Part shown: in pieces, positions 20,354 to 29,176 of the stretch | How positions within the stretch are numbered: position 1 is the first letter of the stretch | Layout of the letters: every line of letters begins with the position of its first letter | Made by a program: the position numbers and the translations under genes | NCBI GenBank assembly: GCA_963801855.1 | Contig: CAWDGK010000002.1 | Location: 62,001-126,000 of the forward strand | DNA: 64,000 bases | Direction of reading: 5' to 3' | DNA from: JACDAN01 sp963801855 | GTDB taxonomy: Bacteria > Actinomycetota > Thermoleophilia > Gaiellales > Gaiellaceae | The notes under the pieces: model-generated | The model's database searches: none | Told to the model about the DNA's origin: nothing | The model's input: the letters and a program-made list of their open reading frames with translations, nothing else

Positions 20354-20450
20354 CGCAGAGCCATCCTCGCCCTCCGGGGCGATGCGTTTCGCCCACCGAA
20401 GGTCTAGGACGGGTAGAGGTTACGAACCGTAATGCCCATCACCGTGCAAG

Positions 20451-21443
20451 CTACGCGCCGTCAACGGTGATGACGACGTTCCCCGTCTTCTCCCAGGTGT
20501 CGACGTACCTGTGCGCCTCGGCGATGTCTTCCAGCGGGTAGGACCGGTCGACAACCGCCCGGTACGCACCGGCCTCGATCAGCTCCTTGCAGAGCAGGAT
20601 GTCCTGCTTCGTCGGCCGTCCCCTCGGGAACACCACCTTCCTCTTGCCGATCCGCCACGTCCACAGGGCCAGGAACGGGTTCTGCCAGCGGTACCCGACG
20701 TCCGTCGCGACGTAGAGACCCCTACGCACGAGCGAGCGTCGGCAGCGGAAGAACGAGAACTTGTTCACGGCGTCAAGCACGACGTCGTACGTCTCACCGT
20801 TCTTGGTGAAGTCCTCCTGTTGATAATCGACCACCTCGTCGGCTCCGAGCGATCGGACGAGCTCGACGTTCCTCGTGTTGCACACTGCCGTGACGTGGGC
20901 ACCGAGATGCTTGCCAAGCTGGACCGCCGCCGTGCCGCACGACCCCGAGGCGCCGTAGACGAGCAGACGCGTGCCCTCGCCGACCGCGGCGCGGCGCAGG
21001 GCCGCGAGCCCTTGGCTCGCGCCGTCGAAGATCGCTGCAGCCTCCTCGAAGGACATGCCGGCCGGCATGTGCGCGAGCAGGCCTGCCTCCCGCACGCAGA
21101 CGAGCTCTGCGTAGGCGCCCAGACGAATCCCGAAGACCCGATCACCGACCGCGAACGCCGTGACGGCTGCGCCGGTGGCCTCGATCTCACCTGCCAGCTC
21201 CCTCCCGAGAATCGGCCGTCTCGGCCGCCTCAGGCCGAGGAACAAGCGCCACGGAAGGGGCTTGGCTCGCCGCATGTGGCAGTCGGTCTGGCTGACGGTC
21301 GAGGCGTGGACCCTCACCAGGACCTCGTCGTCCTTGGGGACGGGCCGCTCGACCTCCTCGATCCGTAGGACTTCCGGCGGCCCGTAACGGCGGTGGACGG
21401 CTGCTCGCATCCCTCCAGTTTTGGTCGGCATGACCTTTACCAT
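20451..21443 (-). CDS. zinc-free MDR-family NAD(P)-dependent oxidoreductase
   Basis: 330 residues, unbroken. N-terminal GroES-like domain (MRAAVHRRYGPPEVLRIEEV, GRELAGEIEATGAAVTAFAV GDRVFG in two parts), then a Rossmann domain with VYGASGSCGTAAVQLGKHLG, LGADEVVDYQ and a C-terminal WEKTGNVVITV. The usual catalytic zinc ligands (GHE) are absent: GRELAG takes their place, as in quinone oxidoreductase/zeta-crystallin-like members. The start is uncertain: ATG 21443 lies inside an inverted repeat, and ATG 21428 or 21407 (MRAAV) are alternatives. Substrate unknown. Confidence 0.8.
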   Translation of the reverse strand: MVKVMPTKTGGMRAAVHRRYGPPEVLRIEEVERPVPKDDEVLVRVHASTVSQTDCHMRRAKPLPWRLFLGLRRPRRPILGRELAGEIEATGAAVTAFAVGDRVFGIRLGAYAELVCVREAGLLAHMPAGMSFEEAAAIFDGASQGLAALRRAAVGEGTRLLVYGASGSCGTAAVQLGKHLGAHVTAVCNTRNVELVRSLGADEVVDYQQEDFTKNGETYDVVLDAVNKFSFFRCRRSLVRRGLYVATDVGYRWQNPFLALWTWRIGKRKVVFPRGRPTKQDILLCKELIEAGAYRAVVDRSYPLEDIAEAHRYVDTWEKTGNVVITVDGA

Positions 21444-21459
21444 AGCAGGCGGTTATGGT
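21439..21459. promoter_or_regulatory. inverted repeat ACCATA-N9-TATGGT at the MDR gene start
   Basis: Six-base perfect arms at 21439-21444 and 21454-21459 overlap the most upstream possible start codon of the MDR gene. It may be an operator; in that case translation probably starts downstream. Confidence 0.3.
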
Positions 21460-21536
21460 CTTGTCGACTGGAACCGCTCGTGGTCGTATCGATGAGTTCA
21501 GCGGGTCGTCGCGGGCGCTGCTCCCGGCGCGCCTGT

Positions 21537-22238
21537 TCAGCGCAGGCGGCTCTCGACGTCGTTCGTCAGGCCGCTGCGGAGCATGCTGGCTGCTTGCTGC
21601 AGCACGGCAAAGCGCTCTCCCTCGTCGAGCTCTCCCCACCGGTCGGCGAGCGGGACGACCTCGTCGCGCCAATCGGAGGCCAGCTGCACGAGATTGCTCG
21701 GGGGCCACTCCGAGACGTTGGCCCCGGCGAGCAGCTTCAGCAGCTCTTGCGCGCCGACCAGCCGTAGGCGACTCTCACCAACGACCGCCTGGAACGCATC
21801 CTTGGGTTTGCCGATCCGTTTGGCCTGCCAATCCGGTTTCGAGCCGACCGCCTCGACGAGATCCTGCAGCGCAAAGTACAAGTCGCGGTTGTGACTCGTC
21901 AGCAGCAGACCACCCTTCTCCGAGAAGTACCAGTCCGTGAGCTGCAACGACAATCTCGCCATGTCCTCGGCGCTGATCGGAGACTTGTCGTAGATCGCTA
22001 GCGGCCGCATCAGTGCCCACAATCTGCCGTAGCTCTCGAACCGGAGCTCCTGTCGCTCGGTTCCGCGAGTCTTCTCGAGCTCGCGCGCGAGCACAGACTG
22101 ACGGTTGAGGTTGGCCATGACTTCGTCTACCTGAGCCTTCGTTGCGTGCTCGGCTCCGGCGCCGACGAGGCGCCAGAGGAGAACGCCGACGGCGATCAGC
22201 GCAGCGGTGACCCAGCCGAGGATCGTGCCCAGGTCCAC
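21537..22238 (-). CDS. uncharacterised membrane-anchored protein
   Basis: 233 residues, unbroken. One N-terminal membrane helix (residues 4-27, LGTILGWVTAALIAVGVLLW), then a soluble, largely helical cytosolic region with AQVDEVMANLNRQSVLAREL (possible coiled coil), ESYGRLWALMRPLAIYDKSP, LTDWYFSEKGGLLLTSHNRD and LQDLVEAVGSK. I do not recognise a family. It is divergent from the ArsR gene, whose leader it overlaps. Confidence 0.6.
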   Translation of the reverse strand: MDLGTILGWVTAALIAVGVLLWRLVGAGAEHATKAQVDEVMANLNRQSVLARELEKTRGTERQELRFESYGRLWALMRPLAIYDKSPISAEDMARLSLQLTDWYFSEKGGLLLTSHNRDLYFALQDLVEAVGSKPDWQAKRIGKPKDAFQAVVGESRLRLVGAQELLKLLAGANVSEWPPSNLVQLASDWRDEVVPLADRWGELDEGERFAVLQQAASMLRSGLTNDVESRLR

Positions 22239-22323
22239 GCTTTCGAGCCTACAGCCCTACGAGCCTCCCGCGGCCAGGCCAGAACAGCAACATCTGAACA
22301 GCCATGCAGCTATCGTCCGGTTG

Positions 22324-22677
22324 ATGCCGCACCCATCCGAGCACGAGCTGAACAGTCCGCTGTTGGTCGAGGAGGCGGAGACCCTCGCCGAAGCGATGCG
22401 TGCCTTCGGCACCGCCAGCCGGCTGCGCCTGCTCTGGGCGATGCGCAACGACGAGCGGACCGTGGAGGAGCTGATGGCCGAGACCGGAATGAGCTCCAGC
22501 GCCGCCTCACACCAGCTGAGACTGCTACGGCAGGCGCGTCTGGTCTCCGTCCGCCGAGCCGGGCGCCACGCTTTCTACCGACTCTACGATCACCACGTCT
22601 CCGACCTGCTGACGGCGATCCGCTCCCATCACGACCACACCTACCTCTCGCAGCGGCCCACCCAGGACAGCCCGTGA
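22324..22677 (+). CDS. ArsR/SmtB-family metal-type repressor
   Basis: 117 residues from ATG 22324. ALTE-like winged helix: LAEAMRAFGTASRLRLLWAM, ERTVEELMAETGMSSSAASH (turn-helix), QLRLLRQARLVSVRRAGRHA (recognition plus wing), FYRLYDHHVSDLLTAI. The C-terminal DHHVSDLLTAIRSHHDHTY is histidine-rich and resembles the alpha-5 metal sites (D-x-H-x10-H-x2-H) of zinc sensors such as SmtB/CzrA. Its stop overlaps the CDF gene (GTGA). A TGAACA half-site at 22295-22300 upstream resembles half of an SmtB-type operator. Probable role: zinc/cobalt-responsive repressor of the efflux gene. Confidence 0.85.
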   Translation: MPHPSEHELNSPLLVEEAETLAEAMRAFGTASRLRLLWAMRNDERTVEELMAETGMSSSAASHQLRLLRQARLVSVRRAGRHAFYRLYDHHVSDLLTAIRSHHDHTYLSQRPTQDSP

Positions 22678-23345
22678 AACAGGAAGGGGTGGCGGCTGAA
22701 CATGGGCACGACCACAGGAACGGGCACTCGCATGGCCACGGCCACTCGCACGGACTCGTCGATCCGACGATCAAACGCTCGCGCGCCGGCCTACGGGCAG
22801 TCGGGATCAGCCTCGCCGTCCTCGGCGCAACGGCACTCGCGCAAGGGGCGATCTTCGCCTTCAGCAACAGCGTCGCCCTCCTCGCCGACCTGATTCACAA
22901 CGTCGGCGACGCGCTCACCGCCGTCCCGCTCGGGATCGCCTTCCTACTCCGGAGCGGGCGCGCCGAGCGGATCGCTGGGCTCTTCGTCGTGCTCGCGATC
23001 CTCATCAGCGCCCTCGTCGCGCTCTACCAGAGCATCGTCCGACTGATCGACCCGCAGCCGCTCGACCACCTCTGGGTGCTCGCCGCGGCCGGCGCGATCG
23101 GGTTCGTCGGGAACGAGATCGCCGCCCTCATCCGACTGCGCGCGGGTCGCCGTCTGAACAGCCCCGCCCTCGTCGCGGACGGCTACCACGCACGCACCGA
23201 TGGCCTCGTCAGCCTCGGCGTCGTCCTCAGCGCCATCGTCGTCTCGGTTGGGCTGGACCTCGCCGATCCGCTGATCGGGCTCGCGATCACCCTCGTCATC
23301 CTCCGCATCACCTGGCACTCCTGGCAGACGATCCGCGCCGGCTAG
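22674..23345 (+). CDS. cation diffusion facilitator (CDF), probable zinc efflux, no C-terminal domain
   Basis: 223 residues from GTG 22674. Histidine-rich N-terminus (HGHDHRNGHSHGHGHSHG) for metal capture. Membrane helices ~40-62, 70-90 (LLADLIHNVGDALTAV: HNxxD metal site of TM2), 102-125, 140-158, 172-195 (LVADGYHARTDGLVS: DxxxHxxxD of TM5) and 198-215. The chain ends right after TM6 (TWHSWQTIRAG) and lacks the ~80-residue cytosolic metal-binding domain that most CDFs use for dimerisation. It is an antiporter for Zn2+/Co2+/Cd2+ against protons by family; the ArsR partner supports zinc. Confidence 0.85.
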   Translation: MKQEGVAAEHGHDHRNGHSHGHGHSHGLVDPTIKRSRAGLRAVGISLAVLGATALAQGAIFAFSNSVALLADLIHNVGDALTAVPLGIAFLLRSGRAERIAGLFVVLAILISALVALYQSIVRLIDPQPLDHLWVLAAAGAIGFVGNEIAALIRLRAGRRLNSPALVADGYHARTDGLVSLGVVLSAIVVSVGLDLADPLIGLAITLVILRITWHSWQTIRAG

Positions 23346-23386
23346 CGGCCGACAGAGCGTGATCAAGGGCTCGAGGTCGTGGCGCC

Positions 23387-24405
23387 CTAGAAGCAGCCGC
23401 CTTGCGTCGACACTGTGATCGCGTTGCTCGGTGCCGAGGCGTTTCCGGCCAGGTCGACGGCGACGACGGTGACCGTGAACATGCCGAGGACCTCGGGGTA
23501 GGCGATCGTGTCCGTGTCGCCGCCCTCGGGGATCACCTCGACGATGACGCCGTTGAGGCGAAGCTCGTACTCGACGGCCGACATGTCGTCCGTCGAGGCG
23601 CTGAAGTCGCAACCAGAGCTCCTCCGGGCAGGACCCGGTGCCTACATCGGAGGCGCTCTCGAGGAACGGGGTGGTCGGCGCGACCGTGTCCGAGCTCGCC
23701 CCTGTCGTCGCGCTGACCGTGTCGCTCAGCCCCGAGACGTTGCCCGACGGGTCGATCGCCCGCACGCTGAACTGGTAGGTCGTCGACGGGCTCGAGCTGA
23801 CGTACCCACGCGCCCTGGACGGGCGGCCGCGGGATCGTGCCGGCCGGGACGTTCGAGACGGCGTTGGGGTCGGCACGCCGTTGACGAGGATCTCGTGGCG
23901 CACCGGCTGGAACTGGTCGGTCCCGCTGTTCCACGACAGGAGGACCGTGCCGGCCGTCGACCTGGCCCACCGTGAGCCCGCTCGGCGTCGACGGCGGCGG
24001 CCGTATCGGGCACGGTCGTCACGGTGACTGGGTCGCTCGGGTGCGACGCGTTGTAGCGGGCGTCGAACGCGGTCACGCGGAACGTCACGGTCTGGCCCGG
24101 CGCTGCATCGACGTCCACGTCGCCGGTGGTCTGCGGGTGAGGGCGGAGCACGACCCCGCAGAGCCCGCCGCCCCAGAGCGAGTACGTCATCACGCCGACG
24201 TTGTCGGTGGATGCGGTTCCAGGCCAGGCTCACGCTGGTCTGGGTGATCGGCGGTGACGTGGAGGTTCGTGGGTTTCGAGGGCGGCGTGGTATCTGGGGT
24301 GGGCCGGGGCCGGGGCCGGGCCGACGCCGGCGCGCCGACGGCGACGGCGACTGTGGCGACCACCAGGACACCGGCGACGATCCGTACGAACCTGCGAGCC
24401 CGCAT
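23387..24405 (-). CDS. secreted fibronectin type III repeat protein (frame-broken)
   Basis: ATG 24405 follows GAGAGGAG. Signal peptide RRFVRIVAGVLVVATVAVAV then APASA. Three to four FN3 domains can be followed across frames: SKPTNLHVTA with QTSVSLAWN, TVTFRVTAFDARYNASHPSD, VLLSWNSGTDQFQPVRHEIL, TYQFSVRAIDPSGNVSGLSD, and VEYELRLNGVIVEVIPEGGD with FTVTVVAVDLAGNASAPSN. Shifts lie near 24240, 24190, 23990, 23950, 23810 and 23600. The final GGCF gives a C-terminal cysteine. FN3 proteins of this kind are usually surface or carbohydrate-associated; nothing nearby narrows it. Confidence 0.65.
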
Positions 24406-24532
24406 GACGTGACTCCTCTCGGACAGGGGAGAATCCCGGTGCCGGTCAATACGCACGGATCGGCGAGTCGGTTCTCGCACCTCCGCCGCGTACCGATTCG
24501 ACCATCGTCGGACTACACAAGGAGACAATGGC

Positions 24533-25126
24533 GTGAGGACGGTGATCTACTCGATGGGCGTCTCGCTCGACTGCTACATCGCGGGACCTGATGGAAACGG
24601 CTGGGGGGCCCCTGATGCCGAGCTGCACCGCTTTCACAACGAGCAGACACGTGAGCTCGGCCTCCATCTACTCGGGCGGCGCCTCTACGAGGTAATGGTC
24701 TACTGGGAGACCGCCGAAGAACGCAACCCCTCCGTGCCCGAGAGCGTTTCCGAGCTCGACGTAGCCCAGCTCGAGTTCGCGCGAATCTGGAAACAGCTGC
24801 CGAAGCTGGTCTTCTCGAAGTCGCTCGAGGCAGTCGAGGGAAACGCGCGCCTCTCCCGTGCCGATCCTGTGCAGACGGTTCAAGCGCTCAAGGAAGAGGA
24901 CGGTGGGCCGATCGCCGTGGGCGGCGCAGACCTAGCCGCGACTCTCACAGCGCACCAGCTCATCGACGAGTACCACTTGTTCGTCTACCCCGTCGCCCTC
25001 GGCGGAGGCAAACCCTTCTTCGCAGACCACACGCGTGTCGACCTCGAGCTCCTCGAGACGCGCACATTCAGCAACCGCGTCGTCTATATCCGCTACCGCC
25101 GTGTGGAGAAGCCGTCGCCGTCATAA
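24533..25126 (+). CDS. dihydrofolate reductase-like (RibD C-terminal domain) protein
   Basis: 197 residues, unbroken, GTG 24533 with an AAGGAGA SD. MRTVIYSMGVSLDCYIAGPD is the standard beta-A of the family; LLGRRLYEVMVYW, LPKLVFSKSLEAVEGNARL, EEDGGPIAVGGADLAATL and LIDEYHLFVYPVALGGGKPF follow in the expected order. The family is related to the reductase domain of RibD, but most such stand-alone actinobacterial proteins have no assigned substrate. No riboflavin genes are nearby. Confidence 0.85.
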   Translation: MRTVIYSMGVSLDCYIAGPDGNGWGAPDAELHRFHNEQTRELGLHLLGRRLYEVMVYWETAEERNPSVPESVSELDVAQLEFARIWKQLPKLVFSKSLEAVEGNARLSRADPVQTVQALKEEDGGPIAVGGADLAATLTAHQLIDEYHLFVYPVALGGGKPFFADHTRVDLELLETRTFSNRVVYIRYRRVEKPSPS

Positions 25127-25198
25127 GTGTTTTTCCGGGCGGTCTGAGGGGGTACCCGCCTCGGTACGAGGAATCCGCTGCGCGCTGACGGGAGCCGA

Positions 25199-25900
25199 AT
25201 GAAGAAACTGCCAGCCGACATGGACATGCCGCCGGTCGTCTCGCCGCAGGAGTGGGAGGCCGCGCGTGAGGAACTGCTGCTCAAGGAGAAGGAGCTGACC
25301 CACGCCCGCGACGCGCTCGCCGCCGAGCGCCGCCGAATGCCGAGGATGGTCGTCGAGCAGGAGTACCGCTTCGAAGGCCCGGACGGCTCGGTGAACTTGC
25401 TCGACCTCTTCGAGGGGCGCCGCCAGCTGATTGTCTACCGCTTCTTCTTCGAGCCCGGGGTGGAGGGCTGGCCGGAGAAGGGCTGCGTCGGCTGCTCCAG
25501 GATCGCCGATCAACTCGACCATCTCTCCCACCTGAACGCTCGCGGCACGACCCTCGCATTCGTCTCGCGCGCGTCGCAGGCGCACATCGGGCGCTTGCAG
25601 GCGCGGATGGGTTGGGAGCTCATCCCCTGGTACTCGCTGACGGACGAGTTCGACTCCGACTTCGGTGTCGGCGAGTGGCACGGCACCAACGCCTTTTTCC
25701 GCGACGACGACGACCGGATCTTCCGCACCTACTTCGTGAACGGGCGTGGAGACGAAGCAATGGGTACCACCTGGAGTTATCTCGACATCACCGCGCTCGG
25801 GCGCCAGGAGGAATGGGAGGACTCGCCCGAGGACTACCCGCAGACGCCGCCGTACGAATGGTGGCGGCGACACGACGAGTACGACCTGCCGGCCAAGTAG
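25199..25900 (+). CDS. DUF899-family thioredoxin-fold protein
   Basis: 233 residues, unbroken. PPVVSPQEWEAAREELLLKE, KELTHARDALAAERRRMP, LLDLFEGRRQLIVYRFFFEP, GWPEKGCVGCSRIADQLDHL, WYSLTDEFDSDFG and TYFVNGRGDEAMGTTWSYLD are the ordered marks of DUF899. CVGC sits where thioredoxin-fold proteins carry CxxC, so a redox role is plausible; no activity is established for the family. The ATG 25199 lies 73 bases after the previous stop and may be co-transcribed. Confidence 0.85.
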   Translation: MKKLPADMDMPPVVSPQEWEAAREELLLKEKELTHARDALAAERRRMPRMVVEQEYRFEGPDGSVNLLDLFEGRRQLIVYRFFFEPGVEGWPEKGCVGCSRIADQLDHLSHLNARGTTLAFVSRASQAHIGRLQARMGWELIPWYSLTDEFDSDFGVGEWHGTNAFFRDDDDRIFRTYFVNGRGDEAMGTTWSYLDITALGRQEEWEDSPEDYPQTPPYEWWRRHDEYDLPAK

Positions 25901-25913
25901 CGCGCCTACTGGC

Positions 25914-27369
25914 CTAGCCGAGGCGGCGTAGAAGCGCCTCGTGGCGTAGGAAGAAGACGCGGCCCGGATTCGCAGGAAACGGCGGCGCCTCACGCGTGGG
26001 CACGCGCCGTGCGTGCACGGCGTAGAAGAGGCCGGCGCTCGTCAGCGCGGCGGGAACGCGTGCGCGGCTCGGGGTGCGGACGATCGTGCGCCGGCCGTCG
26101 TCGAGTCGCAGGACGTGGACGTCGGCGCCGACGACGTAGGCGACGAGCCCCCGCGCAGCGCCGGCGAGGCGTGCGCCGCGGTCGACGCTCCAGGAGCGCG
26201 GCGGCGTCGCCGGGGCGGCAAGCGCATGCACGCTGAGCCGGCCCCGTCGCAGGACGACGACGCTTCCGTCGGTGAGAGCCGCCGTCGGCGGAGGATCGTC
26301 GCGAAGGAGAGGGTTAGGCGGCGGTCGCCCGGGGGCGATGCGCGCTACGACGCGGCCGCCGGCGTTGAGGACGGTGATGCGGCCGTCGTCGCGTTCGACG
26401 ACGATCAGGCCGTCGCCGGCCGCGGACGGGGCTCCGGCGTCGGCACCGCGCGCGATCAGGACCTTGCGATTCCCGTCGAGACGCCAGAGCCGGCGAGTCT
26501 CGGGCCTGGGGCCGGGAAAGTGGAGGCGGTCGTTGAACACGAGCAGATCGCCGCCGGCGACGACGCGGCCCGGTAGCGCCGCCGGCTTCTGCAGTCCGTC
26601 TCCGACGTAGCCCGAGACGGCGACGAAGGGGCGCGCCGCTGGATTCGACAGAACCGCCAGCGTTCCGGCTCGCGCGGCATGGGTGTCGTGGGGACAGTCG
26701 TAGGCGACGCGCTCCGGCGCCAGCGCGATGCTCTCCGGCTGGTCGCAGCTGCTGAGCGACAGCCGCGTCGTCGTGCCGCGCGCGACGTCCCAGACGAGGA
26801 GCGGCGGCGTCAACCAGTAATGGAGCTGCGTGTATGCGCGTGCCGGCGAGACGAGCGCGACCCGGCGCGCCGCGCGCCGTCATCTCCGCCACCGGGTACG
26901 TCGTCCGCAGCACGGCGCCGTCGGCGCGCGTGGACGCGCGGACCCGGTACGGGGACGGCGAGGACGGAACCGGGCCGCGCAGCCACGTCACGGAGAGCAC
27001 ATCGGCGCCGTTCGGATAGGCCCGGGTCAGAGCACGCCGCCCGCCCCCGTCCGGACGCACAACCCAGAGCTCGCCGCGGCCGAGCTCGTCCCGGCGGATG
27101 TAGGCGATCAGGCGGCCATCGGGCGACCACGCCGGGTCCGATGCGTACCCGCCGCGTGGGGTGACGCGACGACGCCCGCTTCCGTCGGCATTCATGACCA
27201 CGACGCTCGCGTGGTTGCCGCCGATCGAGGTGAAGGCGATGCGGCGGCCGTCGGGCGACCTGAGGCTGGGCTCGTAGAACGGCCAGGCAGCGTCGCGCAC
27301 GCGCCGCACGAGGCGTCCGGACTCGACCGCGAAGGTGATGTAACTCGCCGGCATCGAGCACGCCTTCAT
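25914..27369 (-). CDS. TolB/WD40-like beta-propeller protein, third of three (frame-broken)
   Basis: ATG 27369 overlaps the stop of the preceding lipoprotein gene (ATGA). The first part has SPDGRRIAFTSIGGNH, WSPDGRLIAYIRRDELGRG and LWVVRPDGGGRRALTRAYP, clear TolB-type blades. After a shift near 26850 comes a second propeller-like part (LLVWDVARGTTTRLSLSSCD, GDGLIVVERDDGRITVLNAG, VYVLRLDDG-like ending). It has no clear signal peptide, so it may be cytosolic or use the upstream genes' export. It ends 14 bases from the convergent DUF899 stop. Confidence 0.65.
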
Positions 27370-27981
27370 CGGCGAATCGAGATCTCGTCTGCCGACACCC
27401 ACTCAACCACGTCGAGAAACAGGCGCCGCGACCTCCAGACGACGCGGCGATCGCGGCCGTCGGCGTCGATCACGACGATCCCGACACCGTTTCGAACGAA
27501 CGCGATCCGCTCCCCGTCGGGCGACCAGGCCGGATCGTCGTCGCCCCGTGTTTCGCGTCAGTTGCCGCTGGTTGCCGCCGTCGGCGTCGACGAGCCACAG
27601 CCCGGGCCCTGGCCCGGCGACCGCGACTCGCTCGCCGTCGGGCGACCAGGCAGCCCAGCCGTAGTCCGGCGCGAGGTCGTGGAGCCCCTCAGCGTCGAGG
27701 ACGCGCAGCTTCTCATCCCTGTCCGACACGATCAGCCTGTCGTACTGCGGCGACGGGACGAGCAGTGTCCCGCCGCCGATGCCGGGCGAGACGGCGCCGA
27801 CCCGCGCGAGGCCGCGCCCGTCGCTGCCGACGGTGTACAGGGCGTACTCACCGTCGCGAGCCGCGAACGCGACGAGGCGCGCCGGCGCGGCCGGCTCTTC
27901 GTCCTCGTGGCGGCAAGCGGTCGTGACCGCGAGGAGGACAGCTGCGAGCCCGATGCCGACCGTCGCCCGAGCGCGCCTCAT
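27366..27981 (-). CDS. lipoprotein with TolB-like propeller blades, second of three (frame-broken)
   Basis: ATG 27981 overlaps the stop of the gene before it. The signal peptide ends in a lipobox (LLAVTTAC), so the mature protein should be lipid-anchored on the outside. Blades: LVAFAARDGEYALYTVGSDG, WAAWSPDGERVAVAGPGPGL, WLVDADGGNQRQLTRNT. After a shift near 27545 the third frame continues SPDGERIAF, VVIDADGRDRR and ends EWVSADEISIRR at the overlap with the next gene. About 205 residues when joined, short for a full propeller. Confidence 0.65.
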
Positions 27982-29042
27982 CGCGCCCAGCTCGCGTCGT
28001 CCGCGTTGCGGACCAGGAGCCGCGGCTCGCCGCCGTCGAAATTCGCCGAATAGACGCGGCCGCCGACACCATCGAACGGGTTGACGGTGAAGAGGACGGC
28101 GCTCCCGTCACGCGAGAGGTCGGCTCCGTTGGCGAGCTCGCCGACGCGCGCGAAACGGCGGCTGGCGTCGTCGAACGAGGCGCCGACTCCGCGCGGCACC
28201 ACGAACGTGACCGGCGCGCAGTGGAACTCGGCAGCCGTGCACGCGAGCAGGGCCTCGCCGTCGCGAGAGAGCTCGAGCGGGCGGAGGCCCATTCGCGCCA
28301 GCGAGGTCCGCTCGTCGCCGCGGGCCAGCGGAAAGTCGCCCGTACCGTCGGGCCGAAGCAGCCGCAGGCGGCCAATCGACCAGTCACCGTCGAAGTGGAA
28401 GCGGCGGTAGACGATCCACCTCCCGCCCCAGACGGGAGAGTCGCTGTGGCGATTCCGGGTCAGGCGTGTGACCCGGCCGGTTCGTAGGTTGATCACGAAG
28501 ATGTCGCTGCGGTACTTCCGGCCGACCCCGCCACTCCAGCGGGCATACGCGATCGCGTCGCCGGCGGGCGCGAAGCTGAATCCGCCCACGGTCCGGCCGC
28601 GCACCAGTGTCCGCGTCTCACCGGAACGGACGTCGAAGAGGAGCAGCGAGCGCAGCCCTTGGGCCGCGAGCCGCGTGCCGTCGGGCGACCACTCGTGCCC
28701 GAACACCCTTCCAATCCGGCGCGCTCTGCCGCCGCCGATGTCGCGAACGAACAGGCTCGGGAGCAGTTCGGGATCGTCGGCGGGAACGTCGTAGGCGATC
28801 CGGCGTCCGTCGGGCGACAGCTTTGGGCCATACGCGCGGGCGACAAGACGGCGCGCATGCGAACCATCGCTGTCTGCGACCCAAACCGACGGCCGGGTTG
28901 CGCCGGCGTAGCGCGTGAAGGCAAGCCCGGCGCGCTCCGGCGTCACTCGCGCGGTGCGCTGCTCCTCGTCTCGGCAGGACGCGCCAACCACGGCGAGTGC
29001 GACCGCGAGCGCGACGCCGACGCTGTCGGCGCGACGAGTCAC
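27978..29042 (-). CDS. lipoprotein with TolB/WD40-like beta-propeller, first of three
   Basis: About 354 residues, unbroken from the possible GTG 29042. Signal: VALAVALAVVGASC lipobox. Blades: SVWVADSDGSHARRLV, LSPDGRRIAYDVPADDPELL, HEWSPDGTRLAAQGLRSLLL, FAPAGDAIAYARWSG, SDIFVINLRTGRVTRLTRNR, DLSRDGSAVLFTVNPFDG. This forms a five- to six-bladed propeller. The stop overlaps the next gene. The start is uncertain because no strong SD is seen. Confidence 0.7.
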   Translation of the reverse strand: MTRRADSVGVALAVALAVVGASCRDEEQRTARVTPERAGLAFTRYAGATRPSVWVADSDGSHARRLVARAYGPKLSPDGRRIAYDVPADDPELLPSLFVRDIGGGRARRIGRVFGHEWSPDGTRLAAQGLRSLLLFDVRSGETRTLVRGRTVGGFSFAPAGDAIAYARWSGGVGRKYRSDIFVINLRTGRVTRLTRNRHSDSPVWGGRWIVYRRFHFDGDWSIGRLRLLRPDGTGDFPLARGDERTSLARMGLRPLELSRDGEALLACTAAEFHCAPVTFVVPRGVGASFDDASRRFARVGELANGADLSRDGSAVLFTVNPFDGVGGRVYSANFDGGEPRLLVRNADDASWAR

Positions 29043-29176
29043 TGGACGTAACGGTGACTGCCGTACTCCTCGGCGACGTCGAGCTCGTTCAGGACGTGCT
29101 GGACGCGCTCCGAGCGGCGAGAACTGCCGGAGGTAGCGGCCATGACCACGAAGTGCTTGGACGGTCGTGACGCGCG

